From Gammaproteobacteria bacterium (GTDB lineage: Bacteria; Pseudomonadota; Gammaproteobacteria; Chromatiales; Chromatiaceae), in contig JAHDCB010000021.1 of assembly GCA_020630035.1 (NCBI GenBank), positions 1-16,194 on the forward strand: a DNA stretch of 16,194 bases, read 5' to 3'. Under the pieces are notes generated by a model. That model did not search any database and was not told the DNA's origin. It worked only from the letters and a program-made list of their open reading frames with translations. Every line of letters begins with the position of its first letter. Position 1 is the stretch's first letter. Position numbers and translations under genes: made by a program. Shown here piece by piece: positions 1-10,100 of the stretch.

Positions 1-165
1 TAACGCTTGCCAGAAACCTGTGGTAGCAAATCACCACATCAGTTTGAATCACACCTGCGGGGAATCCTCAGATTGAAATAATACTGAAATGGTGTCTGCA
101 TTATAACTCCGCAGTCTGATCCACGTTTATAGCATACCGTTTATTTTAATTGCAGAAGGAACAGG

Positions 166-1560
166 ATGTCTGTTATCACACGCTTTGCACCCAGTCCGAC
201 TGGCTATTTACATGTCGGTGGCGCACGTACTGCCTTATTTTCCTGGTTATATGCCCGGCAACAGGGCGGAAGATTTATTCTGCGTATTGAAGATACGGAT
301 CGGGTGCGCTCCAGCGAAGCCGCTGTACAGGCGATCCTGGACGGGATGAACTGGCTTGGTCTGGACTGTGATGCTGAACCCATCTATCAAACGGACCGCT
401 TCGCCCGTTATGACGAGGTGATCACCCAACTGCTGGCTGACGGACTGGCATACCGGTGTACCTGTTCACCGGAGCGCCTGGCAACACTGCGCACAGCACA
501 ACTGGCCGCCGGACAGAAACCACGCTACGACGGACACTGTCGAACCCGCCAGGTATCAGCTGAACAACCGCACGTAGTACGTTTCTGCCAGCCACAAGCG
601 GGCGAGGTCATATTTACTGATCAGGTACGCGGCACCATCCAGGTACAGAACCAAGAGCTAGACGACCTGATTATTCGCCGGACTGACGGCTCACCAACCT
701 ATAATCTGACCGTTGTGGTAGACGATCACGATATGGGCATCACGCATGTGATACGCGGAGATGACCACATCAACAACACACCGCGTCAGATCCATCTGTA
801 TCAGGCACTGGGCTGGGAACACCCGACCTTTGCACATATTCCGATGATTCTCGGTGAAGACGGCAGCCGGCTCTCCAAACGCCACGGGGCAGTCAGCATT
901 CTGCACTATCAGGATGCCGGATTTCTGCCGGAAGCAATGCTGAATTATCTTGCGCGCCTGGGCTGGTCGCATGGTGATCAGGAAATCTTCAGCCGGGAAG
1001 AACTGATACAGTACTTCAACCTGGACAAAGTGAATACCGCCCCGGCCAGCTTTAACCTGCAAAAACTGCAGTGGCTGAACCAGCATTATCTGAAAACCGC
1101 AGATTCAGCACGTCTGGCAGACTTAATACGGCCTCATCTGGCGACACTGGGTATTCAAACCGCAGCAGACCAGAAATTGCACCAGGTCATTTCCGCACAA
1201 CGAGAACGCGCCAATACCCTGGAAGAACTCGCCCGTATCTCCGCCTTTTATTACCAGGACTTTACCACCTATGCAGCCAAGACCGCAAAAAAGGCATTCA
1301 AAGGCAATCCAGTGCCCATGTTGCAACATATACAGGAACGTCTAGCCTCACTGGATACCTGGCAGCAGGTGACCATTCACCAGACTATCGCCGACGCTGT
1401 GACAGCTCTGGATGTCGGATTCGGCAAGGTCGCCCTGCCCCTGCGAGTGGCAGTAACCGGTGGCATGCCCTCCCCGGCACTGGATCTCACCCTGGAACTG
1501 ATCGGTCGTGCCGCAACATTGCGCCGCATCAAACAAGCGATAACGCATTTAGCTGATTAG
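166..1560 (+). CDS. gltX: Glutamyl-tRNA synthetase (GltX), complete
   Basis: A class I aminoacyl-tRNA synthetase that charges tRNA-Glu with glutamate in the cytoplasm using ATP. The 464-residue length fits bacterial GltX (E. coli about 471). The N-terminal Rossmann fold opens with FAPSPTGYLHVGGART, where HVGG (residues 16-19) is the class I 'HIGH' signature. The 'KMSKS' loop is SRLSKRHGA, with the key Lys at 238. The conserved stretches ELDDLIIRRTDGSPTYN and HVIRGDDHINNTPRQ match the family, and the C-terminal anticodon-binding part is intact (GKVALPLRVAVTG). A zinc-type element is present with Cys98, Cys100 and Cys125, but the fourth ligand position, His127 in E. coli by my recall, reads Thr; His124 lies next to Cys125. 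Start choice: the ATG at 166 has AAGGA at 156-160, five bases upstream. It appears monocistronic, followed by a strong terminator and a convergent gene. Housekeeping gene; identification is very secure. Confidence 0.98.
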   Translation: MSVITRFAPSPTGYLHVGGARTALFSWLYARQQGGRFILRIEDTDRVRSSEAAVQAILDGMNWLGLDCDAEPIYQTDRFARYDEVITQLLADGLAYRCTCSPERLATLRTAQLAAGQKPRYDGHCRTRQVSAEQPHVVRFCQPQAGEVIFTDQVRGTIQVQNQELDDLIIRRTDGSPTYNLTVVVDDHDMGITHVIRGDDHINNTPRQIHLYQALGWEHPTFAHIPMILGEDGSRLSKRHGAVSILHYQDAGFLPEAMLNYLARLGWSHGDQEIFSREELIQYFNLDKVNTAPASFNLQKLQWLNQHYLKTADSARLADLIRPHLATLGIQTAADQKLHQVISAQRERANTLEELARISAFYYQDFTTYAAKTAKKAFKGNPVPMLQHIQERLASLDTWQQVTIHQTIADAVTALDVGFGKVALPLRVAVTGGMPSPALDLTLELIGRAATLRRIKQAITHLAD

Positions 1561-1588
1561 CTGATCCATTCACTAACTGGTACCCAAT

Positions 1589-1628
1589 AAAAAAGGCTTT
1601 GTTCTGTTAATTGAACAAAGCCTTTTTT
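1589..1628. terminator. Bidirectional rho-independent terminator between gltX and the S8 protease gene
   Basis: A perfect inverted repeat of 16 bases per arm: the left arm is A6 then GGCTTTGTTC (1589-1604), the loop is about 8 bases, and the right arm is GAACAAAGCC then T6 (1613-1628). The right-hand T-run serves gltX (+ strand). The left-hand A-run becomes a T-run on the - strand and serves the convergent protease gene. It starts 28 bases after the gltX stop codon. Confidence 0.92.
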
Positions 1629-1640
1629 ACTCTGGAAATA

Positions 1641-1660
1641 CCCCGCCGCTGGCGGCGGGG
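1641..1660. repeat. Perfect GC-rich hairpin (9-bp stem)
   Basis: CCCCGCCGC pairs exactly with GCGGCGGGG across a two-base TG gap, so in practice the tip opens to a slightly larger loop. It lies between the terminator at 1589-1628 and another hairpin at 1682-1711, in the convergent gap. It has no adjoining T-run in either direction, so it is not a classical terminator. It could be a transcript 3'-end stabiliser, a protein-binding palindrome or a dispersed palindromic element. Confidence 0.7.
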
Positions 1661-1681
1661 ACAACACAATGGGGGTCTCCA

Positions 1682-1711
1682 AAGGGGGCGAGGCGTCGCT
1701 CTCGCCCCCTT
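1682..1711 (-). terminator. Strong GC-rich hairpin downstream of the S8 protease gene
   Basis: AAGGGGGCGAG (1682-1692) pairs perfectly over 11 bases with CTCGCCCCCTT (1701-1711) around an 8-base loop. On the - strand it lies 30 bases past the protease stop codon, and its 3' arm ends in a short TTT, so it may be a first, weak terminator or a 3'-end stabilising hairpin for that gene. The hairpin itself is certain. The terminator role is inferred from position only, because the T-tract is short. Confidence 0.5.
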
Positions 1712-1741
1712 CAGCAAACATGCTTGGGGCTCCCTGGTGAG

Positions 1742-3862
1742 TTATGCCTGGAGCCGCCGCCGCACAAAGCCAGCCAGTACGAACGCATAACCTAACAACA
1801 GCAGCCAGAGAGACAGACTACCACCACCGGATGACGTCTCGGCCACAGTCGTTGAACTGAAGGCACCCTGCACACCGCCAACCGTCAGCAATGTCGTCGT
1901 CGTTACAAACAGGCCACTGGCACTAGTATGACGTACAGCAACCTTGTCACCATTATTGATCAGACCACTGGTTGCCATAAAGGCGCCACCATTGATGCTG
2001 TATTCACCATTCGCCACCCGAACCGGTGCAGATGCCGCAATACCCTGAATGGTGACCGTATCAGATGTCACCAGAGCAGAGCGCGCCACACCGCGCTTGT
2101 CAGCGAAGCTGAACGCATCCGGGTCAGTATCTACCGCTACCACCCGTACCTGCACCGTATCACTGGCCGAGAGGCCGGTATCATCTGTCGCAACCACATT
2201 AAACGTCAGTGTTTCATTACCTTCAGGTGCACTAAACCGAGGCATCGCGCTATTCTTATCCAACAGCTGCACCGGCGTACCACCTGTTTGTTGCCATTGA
2301 TAACTCAGTTTAGCCAGATCGCTGTAAGCATCATCTGTTGCTGTGGCAGTCAGAGTGACCTGATTCCCACCGTGCACTGTCTGCGTATTGCCAGCATTCA
2401 CCCGAGGTGGCGTACTGACCGCCAGAACGGCCTGTGCTGCATCTAGCATACCGGCACCACACCGGTCAGTCGTACAGTCATCATCTGTCCCGGTGACAAA
2501 CGGGCGCGCACTGGCCTTCAGCTTTGCCTCAATCAGTTGCGGTAATTGCGGCACCGAGGTTTGCAGACGCGGGTTACTGGCCAACATCAGCGCAATAACA
2601 CCGCTGACATGTGATGTCGCACCACTGGTACCGCCGAATGGCACATAATCATTGCCATTGTTACTGGTTGTCGTTCCTGACTCGCCGGTTGACGGATAAC
2701 CAATTGCCGGCGCCGCAATATCCACTTCTTCACCGGTATTACTACCGTAATTGTATTGAGGAAAACTCAGACGTGAGCCGTCCTGCTCAAGGCCTGCAAC
2801 AGCAATCACATTGCGGCAGTTCGCTGGCGCAAAATCAGCCACATCCACACTCTGATTACCAGCCGCCACAACCACCGCTATACCACGCGCAGTTGCCGCA
2901 TCAATCGCTTCCTGCTGACTCGGCTGACAAGGCCTTAACCCAGCGATACTCATGTTGATAACATCAGCCGGGTGAGGGTTCACCACACCATCCACCGGTT
3001 CACCACTCAACCAAAGAATACCATCACTGATATCAGAAATTTCGCCACCACAGCGACCTAACACACGAGCCATGGAAATCTTCGCGTTCCAGTCCACCGC
3101 CGTAATGCCTTCAGCATTGTTGCTGACCGCACCCAGAATACCCGCAACTGAAGTACCATGCCAGCCACTGTTGCGAGGGCCACATTTATTCTGGCCACCT
3201 TCTAACCAGTCACCATCTTCTATCCAGTCTCCGGGGTCAGTCGGATCCATATCCCGACCATCTCCGTCATTACTCCGCTCCAGCGGCGTTACCAGGTCAT
3301 AACCTGAAGTTGCCGCACTTCCTCCGACCAGACGATCAGCCAAATCCACATGATCCAGGATACCACTATCGGTTATTCCGATCACAATGTCCGAACTACC
3401 CTGCGTAACCTCCCAGGCAGGCGGCAGATTCAATGCAGCCGGATTGCTGGGACTCAGGGGCTGTATTGGCCATTGGGTTGGATATTGCGGATCGTTTGGT
3501 ACCAGAGTCTGCGGATAATAAACCGTGTTCGGATTGGCATATAAAATGCCTGGGTTCTGTTGTAATGTCTCCGCATAGCTCAACGCTTCGGAATAAGCCA
3601 TAGGCTGTGGTAAATCAAGCACAACACGCACACTACCATCCGACCGTTGCTGCACAGAAGCAATCGACAATGCGGTCATGGATTGCATATAATCCACTGC
3701 GCTTTGCCGCAATATCACAGCAGGTTTCAGCTTAACAATTAACTGCTGTATTAATTGTTCCGGATCAGGTGATACCGCATAACTACTCGTATTCCCAAAC
3801 AACAACAAGGTTAAAGCCAGAAAAGAATATATCTTTTTACAATAAATTGTAAAGGGTCGCAT
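1742..3862 (-). CDS. Secreted subtilisin-like (S8) serine protease with PKD/REJ-like domain and GlyGly-CTERM-type tail
   Basis: A predicted 706-residue exported endopeptidase. The N-terminus is a Sec-type signal peptide: Lys-Lys, then the hydrophobic FLALTLLLFG, then SSYA as a likely cleavage site near residue 29. A propeptide-like stretch (about 30-120) precedes the S8 catalytic domain (about 130-480). The triad is visible: Asp165 in ITDSG, His235 in GWHGTSVAG and Ser413 in GGTSGATSHVSG, with oxyanion Asn336 in AAGN. A PKD/REJ-like beta domain follows (about 484-575), then a beta-rich module (about 580-665). The C-terminus has GGGSLSL, a hydrophobic helix and VRRR, the layout of GlyGly-CTERM proteins that rhombosortase cuts. 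Start: an in-frame TTG at 3871 lies only 1 base from GGAG (3873-3876). The ATG at 3862 (10-base spacing) or the GTG at 3865 (7 bases) fits better, and I chose the ATG. It is divergent from the NRPS gene; a role in maturing the NRPS product is possible but nothing in the sequence shows it. Confidence 0.95.
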   Translation of the reverse strand: MRPFTIYCKKIYSFLALTLLLFGNTSSYAVSPDPEQLIQQLIVKLKPAVILRQSAVDYMQSMTALSIASVQQRSDGSVRVVLDLPQPMAYSEALSYAETLQQNPGILYANPNTVYYPQTLVPNDPQYPTQWPIQPLSPSNPAALNLPPAWEVTQGSSDIVIGITDSGILDHVDLADRLVGGSAATSGYDLVTPLERSNDGDGRDMDPTDPGDWIEDGDWLEGGQNKCGPRNSGWHGTSVAGILGAVSNNAEGITAVDWNAKISMARVLGRCGGEISDISDGILWLSGEPVDGVVNPHPADVINMSIAGLRPCQPSQQEAIDAATARGIAVVVAAGNQSVDVADFAPANCRNVIAVAGLEQDGSRLSFPQYNYGSNTGEEVDIAAPAIGYPSTGESGTTTSNNGNDYVPFGGTSGATSHVSGVIALMLASNPRLQTSVPQLPQLIEAKLKASARPFVTGTDDDCTTDRCGAGMLDAAQAVLAVSTPPRVNAGNTQTVHGGNQVTLTATATDDAYSDLAKLSYQWQQTGGTPVQLLDKNSAMPRFSAPEGNETLTFNVVATDDTGLSASDTVQVRVVAVDTDPDAFSFADKRGVARSALVTSDTVTIQGIAASAPVRVANGEYSINGGAFMATSGLINNGDKVAVRHTSASGLFVTTTTLLTVGGVQGAFSSTTVAETSSGGGSLSLWLLLLGYAFVLAGFVRRRLQA

Positions 3863-4019
3863 CACGCTCAAACTCCAGGAAAAAACTTCGACATAATCGA
3901 AGATTTATAATTAGGAAATCGAAGAACTCCGATTATAATCAAATTGAAAAAACCAGAATTTCAAAAACATTATAATTCTTAAAATGTACTACTCTACTTT
4001 ATAATTAAAGTAACATACT
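3863..4019. promoter_or_regulatory. AT-rich divergent promoter/operator region between the protease and NRPS genes
   Basis: Both genes read outward from this 157-bp gap, so promoters for both must lie here or inside the coding starts. It contains a perfect 10-bp palindrome GATTATAATC (3931-3940) and four TTATAAT motifs (starting at 3905, 3933, 3970 and 3999), each containing a -10-like TATAAT. The motif AATCGAAGA occurs twice near 3896 and 3918. TTGAAA at 3944-3949 could be a -35 element for the NRPS, with CATTAT at 3968-3973 as its -10 at 18-base spacing. No strong ribosome site precedes the NRPS ATG; only a weak TAAAG lies about 9 bases upstream. The divergent promoter role is inferred from layout; the exact boxes are guesses. 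Confidence 0.5.
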
Positions 4020-7000
4020 ATGACAAAAAAAATTACGTGGAACACGCCATATCCATTAACTTCCGCACAGGAAGCAATTTGGCTGGATCAATTATTACAC
4101 AGTGACTCACCTCTCTACAACATTGGTGAACAAGTCAGATTTACAGGGCCATTAGACATAGCAACATACCACCATGCGATCCGGTTGCTGGTGGAAAAAC
4201 ACGATAATTTACGTTTGCAGTTTGTTGCTGGGCCGGAAACAGACCAGTTACCTCAACAAGTTGTGGTAGCACCATTTGAACCCCAGACAGAACTGCATGA
4301 TTTCAGCCAGGAAAAGGCACCGGAACAAGCAGCTCGAGCCTGGATGCAGCGACGTTTTGTACAGCCGTTTACGTTGCATAACAGACCGCTGTTTCGCTTT
4401 GATCTGGTCAAGATCAGTGATGATCAGTTTTACTGGCTGGCACAGTATCACCATCTGATCGTTGATGGCTGGGCCATTGCACTGCTCAACCGCTCTCTGA
4501 ATGAATTATATACAGCTCTTCATGCCGGTGAACAACCCGATCAGTCAGGCCTCACCTATCTGAGTCAGATCACGCAGGATCAGGCGTATCGCAATTCTCC
4601 CCGTTACGCACGGGACCAGGCTTACTGGCATAACCGACTGGCTCAACCGCCCGCTCCCTGGTCTCAGGTGCAACCTGCTGCAACCAGCGACTGCCTCCCC
4701 TGTTACCTGTCTCATACCCTGTATGCACAGGTCACGCGCTATGCTGAAAAGCATCGGTCAAGTATATTCCAGGTGCTACTTGGGACATTCGCACTCTATC
4801 TGGCCCGCACGCGACAACAAACTGACCTGATTATTGGCCTGCCAACCCTTAATCGTGCAGGTACTGAAGCCAGGCAGACTGCCGGTTTATTTACCAGTAT
4901 CAATCCGACCCGTCTGCAATTTGATCTGCAACAGACCCTCCCTGAGCTGCTACGCACACTGGGCCGTACACTGCAGTCAGATTACCGCCATCAGCGTTTT
5001 CCTGTGAGTGAGATCAATCGCCTGATCAGACCACAAGGATCACACCACCAGTTGTATGACGTGGTGGTGTCGTATGAACAACATGATTACCCGACAGAGT
5101 TCGGCAACTGCAGCAGCCATGTCGAGCGATTATCGCATCATCATGCACAAATCCCGCTAACTGTGTATGTACGTGACTTTCACGCTGACGACAGTGATAT
5201 CAAGGTCGATTTCGTATTTAACACGGCCTGCTTCGAGGCGGTTGAAATCGAAGCGATGCAAACACGCTGGCTACATCTGTTATCCACTGTGTCTGAAGAG
5301 TCAATACCGGCATGGCAGTTGCCGCTGCTGACACTAGCCGATCAGACGCAGCTCAGAAACTGGTGTGGCACTGAAACCGATGTACCACAGAGTTCTGTGG
5401 TTGCCCGGTTTGAGCAACAGGCAGCCCGGCTGCCTGATCAGGTGGCAATCTGGTATGCCGGGACACAATTGACCTACCGCCAGTTGAATGAACGTACGAA
5501 TCAACTGGCACGCCATCTGCGCAGTTTACAAACAACGAGTGGTGAACCACTGGTACAACCAGATACGGTGATCGGTCTGTGTACAGAACGTTCTCCGGAA
5601 ATGATCGTTGGTATGCTTGGGGTTCTGAAGGCTGGTGCTGCTTATCTGCCACTGGATCCCGATCTGCCAACAGCCCGATTAGCAGCTATGTTGTCGGATA
5701 GCCAGACACCAGTGGTGCTGACTCAATCTGGCTCGATGACTGAGCTTGCTGCGGCAGCACCAGCCGGTATCACCTGGCTGAACCTGGCGCAAACAGAGGC
5801 CTGGGCAGAATACCCCACAGCGAATCCGGTCAGTACCACACAACCAGATCATCTGGCCTATGTGATCTACACTTCGGGCACCACCGGTCAGCCGAAAGGC
5901 GTGATGGTGCCGCATGCTGCTCTGCACAACCACATGGTGTGGATGCAACATCAATTCCAATTCCAGCCGTCCGACACCTTCCTGCAAAAAACCCCCTTCA
6001 ATTTTGATGCCTCCGTCTGGGAATGTTATGCCCCACTGTTGTGTGGTGCCCGTCTGGTATTGGCCGCACCAGAACAACATACCGATATAGCGTATCTGCA
6101 CCAGATCGTATGTGAGCAGCAAGTCAGTGTGTTACAGCTGGTGCCTGCCTTGCTCAGTGCCTGGCTGGAGACTCAGTCCCTGCAGAATACGTCATTACGT
6201 TATCTGTTCTGCGGTGGTGAAGCACTCACTCCGGCACTGTGTCAGCGAGTACAGCAGGATCACCCACAACTGCCACTGTACAACCTGTACGGCCCGACCG
6301 AGGCTACCATTGATGCCACTTACTGGCCGGTCGCAACAGATGCACCACAGACGGCAATCGGGCGCCCGATCAACAATGTTCGTGCGTATGTGCTGGATCA
6401 ACATCAGCAACTGCTCCCGCCAGGCCTGCCGGGTGAGTTGTATCTGGCCGGTGCCGGCCTGGCCCGGGGCTACCTGCATCAGCCGCAACTGACCGCAGAA
6501 AAATTCGTGCAGCTTGAACTGTTCGGTCAGACAGAACGAGTGTACAAAACCGGCGATCTGGCCCGCTGGCTACCAGATGGTAACCTGGAATATCTGGGCC
6601 GTACCGATCATCAGATCAAGTTACGCGGCTACCGGATTGAACCGGGTGAAATTGAAGCTGTACTATGCCTGCAAGCCACGGTACGTGAGGCTGCCGTGAT
6701 GGTGTACGAAGCGCCAGAGCAAGCACAACTGGTAGCCTATATCACGACGACAGATGAGCCAGTTGATCTGCATGTCTTACGCGCTGCGCTGCGGAATCGC
6801 TTACCGGAATACATGGTACCAGGCAGTATCACCGTGCTGGAACAGTTGCCGCTGACCCCGAACGGTAAGCTGGACCGGTCGGCGTTACCGGCACCCACAC
6901 TGACCAGCAGGGTGGCTTCCGGCTGGCACACAGAGATGGAATCAGCCTTAGCAGACTTGTGGTCTGAAGTATTGCATTGCGATGTGCAGGATCCGGCAGC

Positions 7001-7160
7001 AGACTTTTTTGCTCTTGGTGGTCATTCGCTGCTGGCGACCCGACTGATTACCCGGATACGTCATCAGTTCGACATCACGATGGGATTACGGGAAGTCTTC
7101 AACTACCCCGGGCTGCAACAGCAGGCTGCCTGGTTGATGCAGCAACAACGTGGCAATAAC
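4020..7160 (+). other. NRPS module 1: starter-like C1, A1 (predicted Gln), T1
   Basis: C1 starts at the protein N-terminus with no carrier domain before it. Its features (PLTSAQEAIWLDQ; YHHLIVDGWAIALLNRS with His144-His145-Asp149-Gly150; RHQRFPVSEINR) resemble starter/EntF-type condensation domains that join an acyl group to the first amino acid. A1 has the A3 loop YTSGTTGQPKG (Thr at 618) and A10 NGKLDR (Lys950). Aligned by eye to GrsA, its pocket residues are D663 A664 W667 Q706 F730 G732 L756 I764 D765 K950, i.e. DAWQFGLIDK, a code I recall for Gln. T1 carries LGGHSL with Ser1003 as the phosphopantetheine site. The domain assignment is secure; the Gln call rests on memory of published codes, and the acyl donor is unknown. 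Confidence 0.85.
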
Positions 7161-10100
7161 TTACCGACACTGGTTCCTCAAGCGAGCGATGCACCACGGG
7201 TGTTATCGTATGCACAGCAACGCCTGTGGTTTTTAGCCCGTCTGGAAGGGGTTACCGCAACCTACAACATGCCCACCGCACACCGTATCCAGGGCAAGTT
7301 AGATCAGACCGCGCTGCGCCAGGCGCTCTGTCATCTGGTGGAGCACCATCTCAGTCTGCGTTTGTATTTTCCTGCGGTTGACGGTGAGGCAACTGTGCAG
7401 GTGCTACCACCGTATGACCCGCTGACGATCACTACCACTCCCTCGGAATCTGTTGCTGACTGGCTACAACAACAGACTCAGATGCCATTTAATCTGACTG
7501 CTGGTCCCTTATTCCGGTCACATCTGCTGGTGCTGTCTGCCGAAGAAGCGGTGTTATGCAACACGCTACATCACATCATTTCTGATGGCTGGTCAACCTC
7601 TGTCCTGCAACGTGACTGGATGCAGTTATATCAGGCTTACAGTACGCAACAGACACCGATGCTGGCACCATTGCCAGTGCAATACACAGACTATGCGGCC
7701 TGGCAGCAACACGAGATGGCCCCGATCTTAGCCGATCAATTGGCCTATTGGCGTGTTCGTTTACAGGGTGCACCGCATATCCTGGAACTACCGACAGATC
7801 ATCCACGCCCGGCCCGGGCAAGTTATCGCGGACGCTGGCATAGCAACCAACTGAGCACAGAACTGACCACCCGGGTGAAGTCCCTGAGCCAGACACAGGG
7901 TGCAACCCTGTTCATGACCCTGCTGACGGTATTCAATACTCTGTTACATCGCTATACCGGACAGGCTGACCTGCTGGTCGGTACTCCGGTGGCAAATCGC
8001 GGTTTACACGAAACAGAAGACCTGATCGGTCTGTTTATGAATACCTTAGTCCTGCGTTCGACCTGGCAGGCAGATCAGCCGGTGGTCTTTCGTGACCAAC
8101 TGGCACAAACCCGTCAGACGGCGCTGGAGGCCTATGCCCACCAGGATACACCGTTTGAACAGATCGTTGAGGCCCTTAACCCGGAACGCAGCCTGAGCCA
8201 TAACCCGCTGTATCAGGTTATGCTGGTGCTACAGAATACCCCGTCCGGACCCACTGAACTACCCGGACTGGAACTAATTCCGGAACAGCCGGAACGCCAG
8301 GTCGCGAAACTGGATCTGACCGTGTATGTGACCGAACAAGCGGATCAATTGACGCTGAACTGGGAATATGCGACTGATCTGTTCACGCCAGATCGCATGG
8401 CCCGGATGGCAGACCATTTCACCCGGCTGCTGGCTGCTGTGATCGACGATCCTGCCATTGACCTGAGCCGGATACCCTTGCTGACAAAGGCCGAAACCAA
8501 ACAATTGCAAGACTGGAATGCAACCACCGCAGACTATCCACGTCATGCCAGCCTGGTCACATTATTCGAGGCCCAGGTGGCACGTACACCAGATCAACCA
8601 GCGGTATGCGATACCCACCAGACTCTCAGCTATGCACAACTGAATGTCCGCGCCAATCAGATTGCGCATCATCTCCTCAGTCAGACAGATGATACCGGTC
8701 AGCCACTGGTACAGCCTGGTCAACTGGTTGGCCTGTGCCTGACACGTGCATGCAACCTGCTGGCCGGACTGCTTGGCATTCTGAAGGCAGGTGCGGCGTA
8801 TGTGCCACTTGATCCGGATTATCCGGCAGCTCGCCTCAACTATCTGCTGACTGACAGCCAGACCAGACTGATCCTGACCGAAACGCAATTACAGGATACC
8901 GTGACAGCCTGGGATACATCCTGCACCATCGTCAATCTGGATCAGCTCTCTGAAGTCTCCGGCGACAACCTGGCTCTGCCATACCAGTCAGACGATCTGG
9001 CGTATGTCCTGTATACCTCAGGCTCCACCGGGCAGCCGAAAGGGGTCATGATTGCGCACCAGTCTCTGGTCAATTTCTTATGCGACATGCAACAGCGGAC
9101 CGGAATACAGGCCGGAGATCGTCTGCTGGCCGTGACCACACTGGCATTTGATATTGCCGGGCTGGAACTGTACCTGCCACTGTTAAGTGGTGCCACAGTA
9201 CAACTGGCCAGCCGCGATGCGGCGCGTGATGGCAAACAATTACAAACACTCCTGCAATCCCGGGCAATACGCTTTATGCAGGCCACACCGGCTACCTGGA
9301 AACTGCTGCTGGAAAGTGGCTGGCAGCCATCAGAAACATTGACCTTGTTGTGTGGTGGCGAAGCCCTGGAACCTGAATTGGGTCATCGTCTGGCAGCACA
9401 CAAGAGCCGGGTCTTGAACTTATATGGGCCGACTGAAACAACCATCTGGTCCAGTGCACACTCAATTACCCAAGAAACGACCAGACCCGAACTGATCGGC
9501 CAACCGATTGCAAACACCCGGATCTTTATTCTGGACGCACAACATAATCTGATGCCATCTGGTGTACCCGGTGAATTGTGTATCGCTGGCGACGGACTGG
9601 CGGCAGGTTATCTGAACCGTCCCGACCTGACCGCAGAAAAGTTTGTGCAACTTGAATTGTCCGGTCAGACAGAACGAGTGTACAAAACCGGCGACCTGGC
9701 ACGCTGGCTACCGGATGGCAACCTGGAATATCTGGGCCGGACTGATCATCAGGTCAAGCTGCGTGGTTTCCGCATAGAGCTGGGTGAAATCGAAACAGCC
9801 CTCACCCAACACGCTTCAGTCAAAGACGCGGTAGTTGTGATCGCAACACCTGCCACTGAGCCGGTTTTAGCTGCGTACGTGATACCGGCAGCATCCGCAG
9901 TGGATGTCAACGCATTACGTGAACAGATCGCCACACAACTACCTGGTTACATGGTACCCGGCCTGATCACACCACTGGCTGAGTTTCCGCTGACTCCGAA
10001 CGGTAAGCTGGATCGGTCGGCGTTACCGGCACCCACACTGACCAGCAGGGTGGCTTCCGGCTGGCACACAGAGATGGAATCAGCCTTAGCAGACTTGTGG

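Noticed and set aside
19..41. Small inverted repeat TGTGGT...ACCACA upstream of gltX
   Set aside because: It has only a six-base stem, no T-run and no other support; this is expected by chance.
73..107. Possible gltX promoter (TTGAAA at 73-78 with TATAAC at 102-107)
   Set aside because: The 23-base spacing is too long for a standard sigma-70 promoter, and no better pair was found in 1-165.
1071..1556. 161-codon overlapping open frame inside gltX
   Set aside because: It lies wholly within the conserved GltX C-terminal part in another frame and resembles no family.
1928..3544. Plus-strand open frames opposite the S8 protease gene
   Set aside because: The minus-strand frame carries a full signal peptide, catalytic triad and C-terminal tail, so the plus-strand frames are shadows.
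3863..3871. TTG at 3871 as the start of the protease gene
   Set aside because: The only good ribosome site (GGAG at 3873-3876) leaves a single base before this TTG. The GTG at 3865 or ATG at 3862 has normal spacing, and the signal peptide is complete from the ATG.
7576..7905. Minus-strand open frames of about 60-136 codons inside the NRPS (for example 7576-7905, 8562-8888, 8942-9286 and their copies 3,138 bp later, and 13085-13839)
   Set aside because: They are antisense shadows of an NRPS frame whose motifs are continuous. They show no ribosome sites or recognisable domains, and their appearance in pairs simply reflects the duplication.
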